Shown here piece by piece: positions 17,026 to 25,977 of a DNA stretch of 64,000 bases. The stretch lies in the NCBI GenBank assembly GCA_036386515.1, contig DASVVO010000075.1:25317-89316 (forward strand). Reading direction: 5' to 3'. The position numbers and the translations under genes were made by a program. The notes beneath the pieces were generated by a model that saw only the letters and a program-made list of their open reading frames with translations, did no database searches and had not been told where the DNA came from. The DNA is from JAIVJZ01 sp036386515 (GTDB lineage Bacteria > Acidobacteriota > Blastocatellia > Pyrinomonadales > Pyrinomonadaceae). How positions within the stretch are numbered: position 1 is the first letter of the stretch; each line of letters begins with the position of its first letter.

Positions 17026-17307
17026 ATGCACGAAGCGCAAAAAGCCCGTGTGACGCTCTACACGCGACCCGGCTGCCACCTCTGCGACGAGGCCAGGCAG
17101 GCGATGCTCGACGCCCGTTGCGTAGACCAGTACACGCTCGAAGAGATCAACATCGACCTCGCCCCGGAACTCACCCGTCGCTACGGCTGGGACGTGCCCG
17201 TCGTCGTCATCAACGGCGTCGAAACTTTCAAACACCGCCTCGCCCCCTCCGACTTCAAACGCGAACTCCGCCGCGCCCTCGATTCCGCGGATCAATCTCC
17301 CGGCTGA
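17026..17307 (+). CDS. Glutaredoxin-like (DUF836-type) thioredoxin-fold protein
   Basis: 93 residues. The sequence begins ARVTLYTRPGCHLCDEA, a beta strand followed by a CxxC active site (CHLC), and continues with DVPVVVINGVETFKH, containing the cis-proline strand of the thioredoxin fold. This matches the short glutaredoxin-like family that includes DUF836. A cytosolic thiol-disulfide role is likely; the substrate is unknown. It is convergent with the chelatase gene, 30 bases apart. Confidence 0.85.
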   Translation: MHEAQKARVTLYTRPGCHLCDEARQAMLDARCVDQYTLEEINIDLAPELTRRYGWDVPVVVINGVETFKHRLAPSDFKRELRRALDSADQSPG

Positions 17308-17337
17308 CTCCGCCGCTCAACTTTCCGGCGGCTCCAC

Positions 17338-19617
17338 TCAAACGCCGCCGCCGAGATGAAGCGACGCGGCGCGCTCGTCAATCGTTTGGAAGAGTTGCTC
17401 CCGCTCGCCTTCGTCGGTCGTCTGCCGGTAGGCGAGAAGTAGTTCTTTGAGCGCGGCGAGGTCGCGGTAGACGCCCGCGTCTTCGACGGGCGGCGTGAGG
17501 TATGAGATCAACTCCGCGTAGGAGCGTCGGCGCGCGATGGAGCCTTCCGAGGGGTTGTTGACGCTGTAGATGTAGAGATTCGGCAGTTCGCCGATGAGGC
17601 GATCCGGCCAGCAATTCTCCGATAGCCCCACCTGTTTCCCCGGCATGAACTCCAACGCCCCGTGCGTCCCGACGTGTACCACCGCGTCGGCGCGGAATAC
17701 TTTTTCGATGAAGGCGTAGAAGGCCGCGAAGCCGTGGTGGGGCGCCCCGCTCCGCGCCATCAACATCTTCATCGGGTCGCCTTCGTAGCCGAAAGTCGGC
17801 TGCACGCCGACGAAGACGTTGCCGAGTTGTAAACCCTGTATGAGCAGCGTCCCGCCGAAAGAGTTGATCGCGCCCGGCGCGCTTCCCCACTCCGCTTCGA
17901 TCTCCGGCGCGAACGGGCACAGACGACGATATTCCTCGACCGTCATTCGATGAGCGATGTTCGCCGTCGCGCCGAAGCGTTCGGCGTTGCCGCCGATCAG
18001 TCGCTCGCGCAACTCGTCCGCGCTCTCCGGCACTTCGACGTGATAGCCCTCCGCACGCAAACGCACGAGCATCTCTTGAAGGCTCGGAAACACGTCGAGG
18101 TCGGCGGCAGTGCCCGTGTTGCCTTTGTTCGGCGGGAAGCAGAATACCGTGAGGGCGAGTTTGATCTCGGCGCGCGGCGCGGTTTGCAGCCGGTTCCAAC
18201 GAGCGAGTCGGCGCGCGATGCGGCGGCAGCGGTCTGCGAGCGGTTGCGGCGACGCGCTCGCCTGAGCCATGCCGCCATAGACGAACGGCTCGGTCGCGCC
18301 GTCGATTTCCGGGATCGCGATCTGCATCCCGGCCTGCACCGGGTTCAGCCCCGTCGCCGAATCTCGCCACGCCTCAATCGTCTGCACATCCAAACTCACC
18401 GCCGAACGGAACGGCACGTTCAACCCACGCAGAAACTCGACCGCCGCTTCGCTGTCATTCATCGCAGGCCCGCCGACGAAGCTGAAGCCCGTCAGCGACA
18501 CGATCTGGCTCACGCGCGACTTGCCGGTTGTCAGTTGTCCGTCGTCCGTTGCTTCGGACTTACCCGCCGCGCCCTTTTCCTTTGAGGCCGGACGCCGCCC
18601 GGCCACACGCAACGGACGACGGGCAACCGGCGACCGGCGTTTTTCCACGAAGAACATCTCGCACGCCTCTCGATTGTCCATAAAGGTCGAGATGGCGGGG
18701 ACGGTCGCCAGGCCTTCGGCTTCGATGGCGCGGATGAGCGCGTCGTAATGAGCGTGCGCGCCGCTCACGATCTGCGGCCGCATCAACAACAGGCCGATGG
18801 TCTTCTCCGGGTCGAGCCTCAACCCGCCGAACTTGCCCCCGCGCCGCTCATACCACGAACGGTACGCCTCAAACGACTCGAACAGCGCGTCGGCGTCCGG
18901 GTGGTAGACGGCGACGGCGGGCATTGATTCCGGCGGCGGGAGTTCGACCCGCTCGAAGCGTTCGTCGGCCGCGTAATGCTTGAGCGCGAGGAGCAGCATG
19001 GCGCGAATGTTGGCGGGCGTAGGTTGGAGGAAGTAGCAGAAGATGGAGAGGTAATTCTTCGCGTCGCCGAGGCGTCCGGCGTTCGGCACGACGCGCAGGA
19101 GCGCGGGCAGACGCTCGATGTAGCGCAGGTATTGCGTGTGGCTCCCGCCCTTGCCGCGCCGCGCCCGCGCCTGCTCGCCCATCCAGGCCCCGATGCGACT
19201 GACCAGACGCCGCGCCGTTCCCTCGCGCGCGCGGCCTTCCCTCTCCGCCGGCTCGACGCTTCCCGGCGTCGCTTCGCGCCCGAACTGTAAACGCCCCATG
19301 CGCGTCCGCCGCATCAACTCCGGCATGCAGTTGATGACGATGACCGCGCGGTTCGTCGCACGGTATTTTTCCAGCAGCGGTATCAGACGCCCCGCGTTCT
19401 CGCCGTCCGTGACGTGGATCACGAAGACCACCTGCGACTCGCTCAACTCACGCTCAATCTCGCGCCACTGTGCTTCGTCGAGCGGCGCGCCGAAGTTGTA
19501 GGCCGCGACGCGTAAGCCCGGCGCATACGCGCGCTCGATCTCGCGCTCCGCCTGCCTGAGCGGCGCAAGCAAACTTGAGCCGACGTAGAGCACGGTAAGC
19601 TTAAGCGACGCCTTCAA
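17338..19617 (-). CDS. bchH: Magnesium chelatase H subunit, N-terminal half (split gene)
   Basis: 759 residues, corresponding to roughly the first 60% of BchH/ChlH. It has the DUF3479-like N-terminal domain, then the CobN/BchH core: FLQPTPANIRAMLL, VSLTGFSFVGGP, GGTLLIQGLQLGNVFVGVQPTFGYEGDP (in parts), HVGTHGALEFMPGKQVG and NNPSEGSIARRRSYAELISYLTPP. It stops where ChlH would continue into its C-terminal part. The start is TTG with GGAGG seven bases upstream and overlaps the end of the C-terminal-half gene by 17 bases. Residues about 327-365 are an Arg/Ala/Pro-rich insert encoded by a heptamer hairpin. In phototrophs this subunit binds protoporphyrin IX for Mg insertion; the substrate here is unproven. 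Confidence 0.9.
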   Translation of the reverse strand: MKASLKLTVLYVGSSLLAPLRQAEREIERAYAPGLRVAAYNFGAPLDEAQWREIERELSESQVVFVIHVTDGENAGRLIPLLEKYRATNRAVIVINCMPELMRRTRMGRLQFGREATPGSVEPAEREGRAREGTARRLVSRIGAWMGEQARARRGKGGSHTQYLRYIERLPALLRVVPNAGRLGDAKNYLSIFCYFLQPTPANIRAMLLLALKHYAADERFERVELPPPESMPAVAVYHPDADALFESFEAYRSWYERRGGKFGGLRLDPEKTIGLLLMRPQIVSGAHAHYDALIRAIEAEGLATVPAISTFMDNREACEMFFVEKRRSPVARRPLRVAGRRPASKEKGAAGKSEATDDGQLTTGKSRVSQIVSLTGFSFVGGPAMNDSEAAVEFLRGLNVPFRSAVSLDVQTIEAWRDSATGLNPVQAGMQIAIPEIDGATEPFVYGGMAQASASPQPLADRCRRIARRLARWNRLQTAPRAEIKLALTVFCFPPNKGNTGTAADLDVFPSLQEMLVRLRAEGYHVEVPESADELRERLIGGNAERFGATANIAHRMTVEEYRRLCPFAPEIEAEWGSAPGAINSFGGTLLIQGLQLGNVFVGVQPTFGYEGDPMKMLMARSGAPHHGFAAFYAFIEKVFRADAVVHVGTHGALEFMPGKQVGLSENCWPDRLIGELPNLYIYSVNNPSEGSIARRRSYAELISYLTPPVEDAGVYRDLAALKELLLAYRQTTDEGEREQLFQTIDERAASLHLGGGV
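18523..18638. repeat. Heptamer-type hairpin inside the chelatase H coding sequence
   Basis: Two 30-base arms, 18523-18552 and 18609-18638, are inverted copies with only four transition mismatches, separated by 56 bases. Both arms show 7-bp periodicity (GTCAGTT, GTCCGTC, GTCCGTT on the plus strand). The reading frame stays open across the element. Confidence 0.85.
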
Positions 19618-21352
19618 TGCGATCCTCCAATCCGCTGAAGATGTCGCGCAGGCGTTCGATCATGTCGGCCTCGGCCTGCCAGAAACCGCGCCCTTCGGCT
19701 TCGAGCAGGCGCGCGACGAGCGAGCGCGCCGAGTGCGGGTTGAGTTCGCGCAGGCGTGCGAGCATCTGCTCGTCGAGCACGAACGTCTCGGCCACTTCCG
19801 TGTAGACCCAATCGTCAACGGCGTCGGCGGTCGCGCTCCAGCCGAACGTGTTGGCGACGTGGCTCTCGATCTCGGCCACGCCCCGGAAGCCGTGTTTGAG
19901 CATGCCTTCGTACCACTTCGGGTTGAGCGTCTTCGTGCGCGTCTCAAGGCGGATGGTCTCCTCCACCGAGCGCACCTTCGCCTCGCGCGAGAGCGAGTCC
20001 GACAGGTAGATGGCCGGGCGCGACTCCGACTGTTTCTCGACCGCCTTCGAGACGCCGCCCAGATACTCGAAATAATGATCCACGTCCGTGATGCCGATCT
20101 CGAACGAGTCGATATTCTGATAAGTCGCTTCCACGCGGGCGAGCGCGCCGTTCAGAGCCGCGCGCGCCTCGCGTCCTTCGAGCGCGCGCCCCTCCGCATC
20201 GCGCCCATAGGCGAAGCACTTCCGCGTGACGAAGAGGTCGGCCAGCGTGTCGTCCGCTTCCCACTGAGAATCCATCACCATGAAGTTGACGTTCGTGCCG
20301 TAGTTGCCCGCGGCGTTCGAGAACACGCGCAGCGCGGCCTCCTCGAAGGGGCACGCCTCCGCCTCCATCCGCGCGAGGATGTTCCGCCGCACGTAGTTCG
20401 ACTCCGGCGGTTCGTCGAGCGCGGCCACGCATCTGACGGCGCGGTCGAGCAAGCCCATCGTCGCGCCGAAGAGATCGCGAAAGATGCCGGAGACGGTCAT
20501 CACCACGTCGATGCGCGGGCGGCCTAACTGCGCGAGCGGGATCGCTTCCACATCCGTCACGCGGTTCATCCCGTCGCGCACGGGGCGCACGCCGAGCAGC
20601 CGCAGAGCTTGCGCCACGCCTTCGCCCTGCGTCTTGATGTTGTCCAGGCCCCAGAGGACGAGCGCCATCGCCGCGGGGTAGCGGCCGTGCTCGGCGCGGT
20701 GGCGTTCGAGCAGAAGCGTGACGACGCGCTCGGCGCGCGCGTAGGCGAGATCGGAGGGCACGCTGTAAGGATTGACGGCGTGCGTGTTTCTGCCCGTCGG
20801 CAGGATGGCGGGGTTCTGCACGATGTCCGCGCCCGGCCCCGGTTCGATGTACTCGCCGCGCAGCGCGCGCGCGAAGGCGTCCAACTCTTGGTTCTCCCGC
20901 AACTGCGCCTCGATCTTTTCCAACAGCGCGAAGACGAGCCGCGAGTCGTCAACGGGGACGCGCGCCGTCGTCTCCAACCACGCGCACGCGGCCTCGCCGC
21001 CCTCCGCGAGAAAACGCCGGATGCTCTCGCGCGTGATCGCGTCCACCCGTTCACGCACGCGCAAACTTTCCTCGCTCAACTTCGCGTCGCCGGGCGACGG
21101 CGCGGGCGCGTTCACGGCGAGACCTGCTTCGATGAGTTGGGGGAGGGCGCGCGCGCCGATTTCCGGCCGGTCGAACGAGGCGACCATGCGCAACAGGTCG
21201 GCGCGCTCGTCGGCGGCGGAGGCGCGCCCGAAGACGTGCAGCCCCGTCGGGATCAAACGCTGCTCGATCTCCGACACCTGCTCGCACAATTCGAGCACGC
21301 GCCGGTCGCGCTCATCTTTAGTGAGCCGTGGTTGTTCGGGAGTGTCGCTCAT
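19601..21352 (-). CDS. bchH: Magnesium chelatase H subunit, C-terminal half (encoded upstream of the N-terminal half)
   Basis: 583 residues that align with the C-terminal 40% of BchH/ChlH: EIEQRLIPTGLHVFG at the start, then NPYSVPSDLAYARAE, LVLWGLDNIKTQGEGVAQ, GRPRIDVVMTVSGIFRDLF, DEPPESNYVRRN, and the conserved tail region with WYEGMLKHGFRGVAEIE. Its own ATG and stop are intact. In transcription order it comes before the N-terminal half, the reverse of the order in the intact protein, so a simple frameshift cannot explain the split. The two chains would have to assemble into one H subunit with the I-D protein encoded upstream. Confidence 0.9.
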   Translation of the reverse strand: MSDTPEQPRLTKDERDRRVLELCEQVSEIEQRLIPTGLHVFGRASAADERADLLRMVASFDRPEIGARALPQLIEAGLAVNAPAPSPGDAKLSEESLRVRERVDAITRESIRRFLAEGGEAACAWLETTARVPVDDSRLVFALLEKIEAQLRENQELDAFARALRGEYIEPGPGADIVQNPAILPTGRNTHAVNPYSVPSDLAYARAERVVTLLLERHRAEHGRYPAAMALVLWGLDNIKTQGEGVAQALRLLGVRPVRDGMNRVTDVEAIPLAQLGRPRIDVVMTVSGIFRDLFGATMGLLDRAVRCVAALDEPPESNYVRRNILARMEAEACPFEEAALRVFSNAAGNYGTNVNFMVMDSQWEADDTLADLFVTRKCFAYGRDAEGRALEGREARAALNGALARVEATYQNIDSFEIGITDVDHYFEYLGGVSKAVEKQSESRPAIYLSDSLSREAKVRSVEETIRLETRTKTLNPKWYEGMLKHGFRGVAEIESHVANTFGWSATADAVDDWVYTEVAETFVLDEQMLARLRELNPHSARSLVARLLEAEGRGFWQAEADMIERLRDIFSGLEDRIEGVA

Positions 21353-21490
21353 GTGTGAACCGGCCGCTGCTCGGTGGACGGAGAGACTTAACGGGCGCGC
21401 CTAACATACCCGGCTTTCAATCGCTTTGTAAATGAGAAGGTGAAATCGGCCGGGCAGAAACTTTCAGTTGATCGCACCGGGCGGCGTCGC

Positions 21491-23623
21491 TCATTGCAAC
21501 GAGGGCAGGTGGACGTAACGCCCGCCGAGTGCCTGAGCCAACGCCTGACCCTCGCCGCCACGGGTGAAACGATTCTGCGTGTCCACGACCAACGTGGCGA
21601 CGCCGTGGCGTTGCAAAGCGACGCCGATTTTTTCGACCTCGCTTGTGATCTGTCGCCGCACGAGCGCGCGGTCGCCCGCCACCCGCCCGTCGCGCGGCAC
21701 GTTGGCGCGGCCGTCGGTGAAGACTAGCAGGCGGATGTGCGCCGTTCCCCCGCGCGCGGCGCGCTCGCTCATGTCGAGGGCGCGCAGCAGACCGTCGGTG
21801 AGAGGCGTCGCGCCGCCGACGGGGAGCGCGTCGAGCAGGCGACGCGCACGCGCACTCGACTGGCTCGGCTGGAGCAGCACGCTCGCCGCGCGCTCCCGAA
21901 ACGTGATGAGCGCGACGCGGTCGCGGTTGACGTAAGACTCGCGCAGCAGCCGCGCCAGCGCGCCCTTCGCCTGCGCGATGCGATTGAGCGCCATGCTGCC
22001 CGAAGTATCCACGGCGAAGATAAAGAGCGTGCCCGTCCGGCGGCTGAACTGCTTGTAACGAAAATCGCCCGGCTCCACTTCAATCGCGCGAATTGATCTT
22101 TCATCGCCACGGCGAGCCATGTGCGATGCGGCGGCGGCGACTCGCAAGGTCGCGTCGAGCGCAAGTCGCGCGTCGTCCGTGCGGCGGGCGACGGCGCGCG
22201 AGTAACGCCCGCGCGCGGGATCGGGAGACGTGCGCGAGCCGGCGTTGCGCCGCGCGCGCGCGTCGGACTTTTCAAACTTTGCGGCCGACCGCTTGACCCC
22301 AAATTTCTCGTCGAAGGAATCCGGCAGCCGCGCATCGAGCGGGGGCGCGGCGCGCTCGTCGCCGGGCGTGTGCGAGGCACGCGCGTCATCTGTGCGGCGC
22401 GGGTCGCGCCGTTCGCCGCCGTTGTTGTTGTTGTCGCCGCCCGTCTGATCGGGGGGAGTGGGGGGAGTTTTTTTCGGCGGTCGCGGCGTCGCGCCCGTCG
22501 CGTCGGGTTCAGGCGCGTCGGGCGCGCCGAACAGTTCCTGCACGGTCTGTTCGATCTGCGAGCCGCCGCCGGTTTGTTCGAGCGGGTCGCGGCGCAGGCG
22601 GTGGCGGAGAGCCATCGCGGCCACGCGGCGCACGTCTTCGGCCGCAACCTCTTTTCGATTTTCAAACGCGGCCAGCGCACGCGCCGCGCGCACGATGGTC
22701 AACTCGCCGCGATGCCCGTCAACGCCGAGTCGCCCGCACAACTGCGCGACGGCGCGCACGAGTTCCGCCGAGAGCCGCACGCTCGGAGACGCCCGGCGGG
22801 CGCGGACGAGACGGCGGCGGAGTTGCGCTTGTTCCGTCTCCCACGCGGCGCAGAAGGCCGCGGGGTCGCGGTCGAAGGCTTCGCGGCGGGTGATGATCTC
22901 GACGCGCGCTTCGAGGTCTGAGGCGGTGCGAATCTCCGTGTAGAGGCCGAAGCGGTCGAGCAGTTGCGGCCGGAGTTCGCCTTCTTCGGGATTGCCCGAA
23001 CCGGCGAGCACAAATTCCGACGGGTGCTCGATCGAGACGCCCTCGCGTTCGACGCGGTTGCGCCCCGAAGCGGCCACGTCGAGCAACAGATCGACGAGGT
23101 GGTCTTCGAGCAGGTTCACCTCGTCTATGTAGAGAAAGCCGCGATGCGCGCGCGCGAGCAGTCCCGGCTCGAAAGTCTTGACGCCCTCCCTGATCGCGCG
23201 TTCGAGATTGAGCGCACCCGCGACGCGATCCTCCGTCGCGTTCAGCGGCAGATCTACCACGGGCACGCGGGCGCGCTCTTTCGGCAGCGCGCCCGTCGTG
23301 GCGAGACGCGCCCGGCAATCGTTGCAGAGGTTCGCCCCGGCCGCCGGGTCGCAGCCGTAGAGACAGCCGCGCACTTGCGAGATGGGCGGCAGCAGTTCGG
23401 CCAGCGCGCGCACGGCCGTCGATTTGCCCGTGCCGCGATGCCCCATGATGAGCACGCCGCCGATGGAAGGCGCGATGACGTTGAGGAGCAGACCGAGTTT
23501 CAACTCCTCCTGCCCGACGATGGCCGCGAAGGGATAGACGCAACGCCGGGGCGCGGGATCGATGCGCTGCCCGGAAGGCGTTTGCGCGATTCGTTTTTTG
23601 GATGTCTCGGTCGGTCGCGTCAT
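21491..23623 (-). CDS. Magnesium chelatase I-D fusion, AAA+ ATPase with VWA domain
   Basis: 710 residues. The N-terminal AAA+ module has Walker A GHRGTGKST (61-69), Walker B FLYIDEVNLLEDHLVDLLLD (in parts) and the sensor region SGNPEEGELRPQLLDRFGL. A Pro/Arg-rich linker (about 385-480) leads to a C-terminal von Willebrand A domain with the metal site D539-T-S-G-S. This single-chain I-D form is used by several chelatases. It powers metal insertion by the H subunit encoded by the next two genes; first gene of the set. Four cysteines near residues 85-105 may bind a metal. Confidence 0.9.
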   Translation of the reverse strand: MTRPTETSKKRIAQTPSGQRIDPAPRRCVYPFAAIVGQEELKLGLLLNVIAPSIGGVLIMGHRGTGKSTAVRALAELLPPISQVRGCLYGCDPAAGANLCNDCRARLATTGALPKERARVPVVDLPLNATEDRVAGALNLERAIREGVKTFEPGLLARAHRGFLYIDEVNLLEDHLVDLLLDVAASGRNRVEREGVSIEHPSEFVLAGSGNPEEGELRPQLLDRFGLYTEIRTASDLEARVEIITRREAFDRDPAAFCAAWETEQAQLRRRLVRARRASPSVRLSAELVRAVAQLCGRLGVDGHRGELTIVRAARALAAFENRKEVAAEDVRRVAAMALRHRLRRDPLEQTGGGSQIEQTVQELFGAPDAPEPDATGATPRPPKKTPPTPPDQTGGDNNNNGGERRDPRRTDDARASHTPGDERAAPPLDARLPDSFDEKFGVKRSAAKFEKSDARARRNAGSRTSPDPARGRYSRAVARRTDDARLALDATLRVAAAASHMARRGDERSIRAIEVEPGDFRYKQFSRRTGTLFIFAVDTSGSMALNRIAQAKGALARLLRESYVNRDRVALITFRERAASVLLQPSQSSARARRLLDALPVGGATPLTDGLLRALDMSERAARGGTAHIRLLVFTDGRANVPRDGRVAGDRALVRRQITSEVEKIGVALQRHGVATLVVDTQNRFTRGGEGQALAQALGGRYVHLPSLQ

Positions 23624-23738
23624 CTGGCTATGGCTTCGGGCGTCGCCTTCGGATGGAAAGCGCGAGTTTGAACGAACTCGTTCGCGCCGGTCAAGAAAAG
23701 AGTTTCGACTCTCGTGGGAGACGCGCCGGGGCGCGCGC

Positions 23739-24509
23739 TCATCCGAGACGTTCGGGGAGCGTCTCGGGGGCGACTCGCAAGGCCGCGTAGCGCCTGGTCA
23801 ACACGTGGCCGACGAGCGAGAGCGCGGCGACGGCAAAGAGCGAGAGGACGACGGGCGCGCTCACGGCCGTCGCCGCCGAACCCGCGCTGACGGCCGAATG
23901 CACGGCGGTCGCGTAGACGTAAGACTTGAGAGCCATGGCCGCGACGGTGGCGAGCAGCAGGCGCGCGGGCGAGATGCGCGCGAGACCGGCCGCGTAGTTG
24001 ACGACGCCGTGCGGGGTGGGCGCGAGCCGCAAGCCGAAGAGTGCGAGGAAGCTCGAATGGGTGGAGAGAAAACGCTGCACGCGCCCGTCGCGAAAACGCT
24101 CCGCCCAGGAGCCGCCGACGTAGCGCGCGAACGCGTAGCCGCCCGCCGCGCCGAGCACGCAGCCCGTCGTCGTGATGAGGGCTGACCAGTACGGCGGAAA
24201 CAGGAGCGGCGTGAGAATCAGGAAATAAGAGGCCGTCAGGCAACACGTCAAACTCGCGGCCATGATGAGGATGATGACGAACGCCGTGAAGAAACTTGCG
24301 CCGCTCGCCTGCCACTGCTCCGGCGAAGACCACGCCCCGCCGCGACCGTAGAGCGCGAACGCGACCACGAGTGTCAGCAACCCGGCCGCGACGCGTCCCG
24401 CCGTCGCGCGCGCGTCGCGCCGCTCGGCTTGAAGTTCCCCGCCCGTCTGTTCTCGCTCTGCCATTCGCACGCTCAAAGTTTTTCGTCTCGGAGTTTCGCC
24501 GCGTCGCAT
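23739..24509 (-). CDS. VTT-domain (TVP38/DedA-like) membrane protein
   Basis: 256 residues with about six membrane helices. The central stretch with GCVLGAAGGYAFARYVGG, then LRLAPTPHGVVNYAAGLARIS, is the VTT (SNARE-associated) signature with its conserved Gly and Pro residues. DedA/TVP38 proteins are linked to lipid scrambling or membrane-potential homeostasis. Its ATG overlaps the TAA of the upstream secreted-protein gene (TAATG), so the two are probably translated together; an ATG 15 codons later is a possible alternative start. Confidence 0.85.
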   Translation of the reverse strand: MRRGETPRRKTLSVRMAEREQTGGELQAERRDARATAGRVAAGLLTLVVAFALYGRGGAWSSPEQWQASGASFFTAFVIILIMAASLTCCLTASYFLILTPLLFPPYWSALITTTGCVLGAAGGYAFARYVGGSWAERFRDGRVQRFLSTHSSFLALFGLRLAPTPHGVVNYAAGLARISPARLLLATVAAMALKSYVYATAVHSAVSAGSAATAVSAPVVLSLFAVAALSLVGHVLTRRYAALRVAPETLPERLG

Positions 24510-25690
24510 TAAGGCTCGATTGACATGCGCAGCACCGTGTTCATCGGCTGCCGTTCGGTCTTCCCCGTCTTCGAGACGATGACGAGCACGCCGTTCTCGA
24601 CCGTCAGGCGGCGGATGCTCGCCATGTCGCGCTCGAACGTTTCGCCGTCGCGCATGACGAGGACGAGCCGCGCACTCGCCGGGGCGGGCGGTGCGGCGGA
24701 TTCCGCGGGCGACGCAGGAGTGCTCTCGGCGGGCGTCGCGGTGGTTCTTCGCGCCGTGGTCGAATTTCTATTACCGCGTGCGCGGGGCACGCGCACCGGG
24801 CGGGCGCGTGTCGGCCTCGGAGTCTGCTCCGCCGCGCCCGCGTCGTTTCGCGCGGCGGCATCGCCGGTTTCAGGCTCGGCCGTTTCGGTCGGCGACGATC
24901 CGGCCGGCGCGGCGTCGCCGTCTCCGGCGGGGTGGTTCGGCGGATTCCTCCGCGTCGTTTCGGCACGCGAGGTTCTACGCGCGCCCGCTCTCGTGCGCGC
25001 GGGTCTCGGAGCCGACGGGGTCTTCTTCTCGGCGGCGGGCGTCGCGGTGGGCGTCGCTTCAAGGGTCGCACGTTCTTCCGGAGCGACCTCCGCGACGGGT
25101 TCCGCGATGCGCGCTCCGACCGAGGAGACGCGTCTGACGTTCCGGTTCCCGCCCGTCGTCGCCGTCGAAGCGGGCGGCGCGTTCGCGGCCGTGGATTCAT
25201 CCGGCGCGGCCGTATCCGTGGCGAGTCGCGCGGCGGGTCTGAATGCGCCGCCGAGACGGATGCGGTAAGTGCCTTCCGCATCGTTCGGCGTGCGCGCCTG
25301 CACGCGCAGGATGAGCGGTTCGTCGCGGCGCAGGTAGACGGTCTTCGCGCTCCGGTTGGAACCTGCCCCGGCATAGAGCGTCACCTTCGTTAAGGGGCGC
25401 ATGTTGCCTGCGAGGAAGATGTCCACGTCGCCTTCCAGGTTATAACTCTCGACCGTGATTTCGAGGTCGCCGGGCAGGCCGTTGAAGGTGTAGAAGAAGC
25501 GGGTCGAGCGCGCGTCGCCGATGTCGAGCGGAGCGATGCTCCCGGCGATCTCGTTCGAGAGCACGGGCGTCGGCGAGTTCAGATCAATTGACTGCGCCTG
25601 AGCCGATACGTTTGCCAGCAGCAGGACGAGAGTCGCCGCCAGTATTAATCGTCGCGCGCCGGGCTTGAGTTTGAAAGCGGTAAAAGGCAT
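24509..25690 (-). CDS. Secreted protein with N-terminal beta domain and Ala/Pro/Thr linker
   Basis: 393 residues. A signal peptide (cut near residue 33, VSAQAQ) precedes a beta-rich domain of about 115 residues that looks like a pre-peptidase C-terminal (PPC) domain (FFYTFNGLPGDLEITVESYN in parts, LILRVQARTPNDAEGTYRIRL). A low-complexity Ala/Pro/Thr/Arg linker of about 190 residues follows, then a small C-terminal beta module (RLVLVMRDGETFERDM...VLVIVSKTGK). No catalytic motif is visible. Binding or envelope role is a guess. Overlaps the VTT gene by one base. Confidence 0.7.
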   Translation of the reverse strand: MPFTAFKLKPGARRLILAATLVLLLANVSAQAQSIDLNSPTPVLSNEIAGSIAPLDIGDARSTRFFYTFNGLPGDLEITVESYNLEGDVDIFLAGNMRPLTKVTLYAGAGSNRSAKTVYLRRDEPLILRVQARTPNDAEGTYRIRLGGAFRPAARLATDTAAPDESTAANAPPASTATTGGNRNVRRVSSVGARIAEPVAEVAPEERATLEATPTATPAAEKKTPSAPRPARTRAGARRTSRAETTRRNPPNHPAGDGDAAPAGSSPTETAEPETGDAAARNDAGAAEQTPRPTRARPVRVPRARGNRNSTTARRTTATPAESTPASPAESAAPPAPASARLVLVMRDGETFERDMASIRRLTVENGVLVIVSKTGKTERQPMNTVLRMSIEP

Positions 25691-25785
25691 CGGTGTCTTG
25701 CGGGCAGAAATCGAACTGGCGAGAGTTTAACAGCCTCTCCGTTAACGAACCAAGCCAACGCGCGGGCGATGCGCGCAAAACGGAA

Positions 25786-25817
25786 ACGGGCGACGTTGAT
25801 AGATCAACGCCGCCCGC
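25786..25817 (-). terminator. Terminator after tRNA-Leu
   Basis: Read on the minus strand, GGGCGGCGTTGAT pairs with ATCAACGTCGCCC (one mismatch, one-base loop or slightly larger) and is followed by GTTTCCGTTTTG. It lies 14 bases downstream of the tRNA. Confidence 0.75.
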
Positions 25818-25829
25818 CTTTGATGTGGA

Positions 25830-25911
<82 letters not shown>

Positions 25912-25977
25912 TGATTAAATTGTCAAAGTCGCTCGCCCCCGCCGTCTACTTCCCGTGGCGGCGAGACAAACGAGTCG

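Noticed and set aside
19595..19620. Programmed frameshift joining the C-half to the N-half
   Set aside because: A TTG start with GGAGG at good spacing explains the overlap more simply; no slippery run is visible.
17338..21352. Split chelatase H gene considered as a frameshift or sequencing error
   Set aside because: The halves are in reverse order relative to the intact protein and each has its own start, so an indel cannot explain them.
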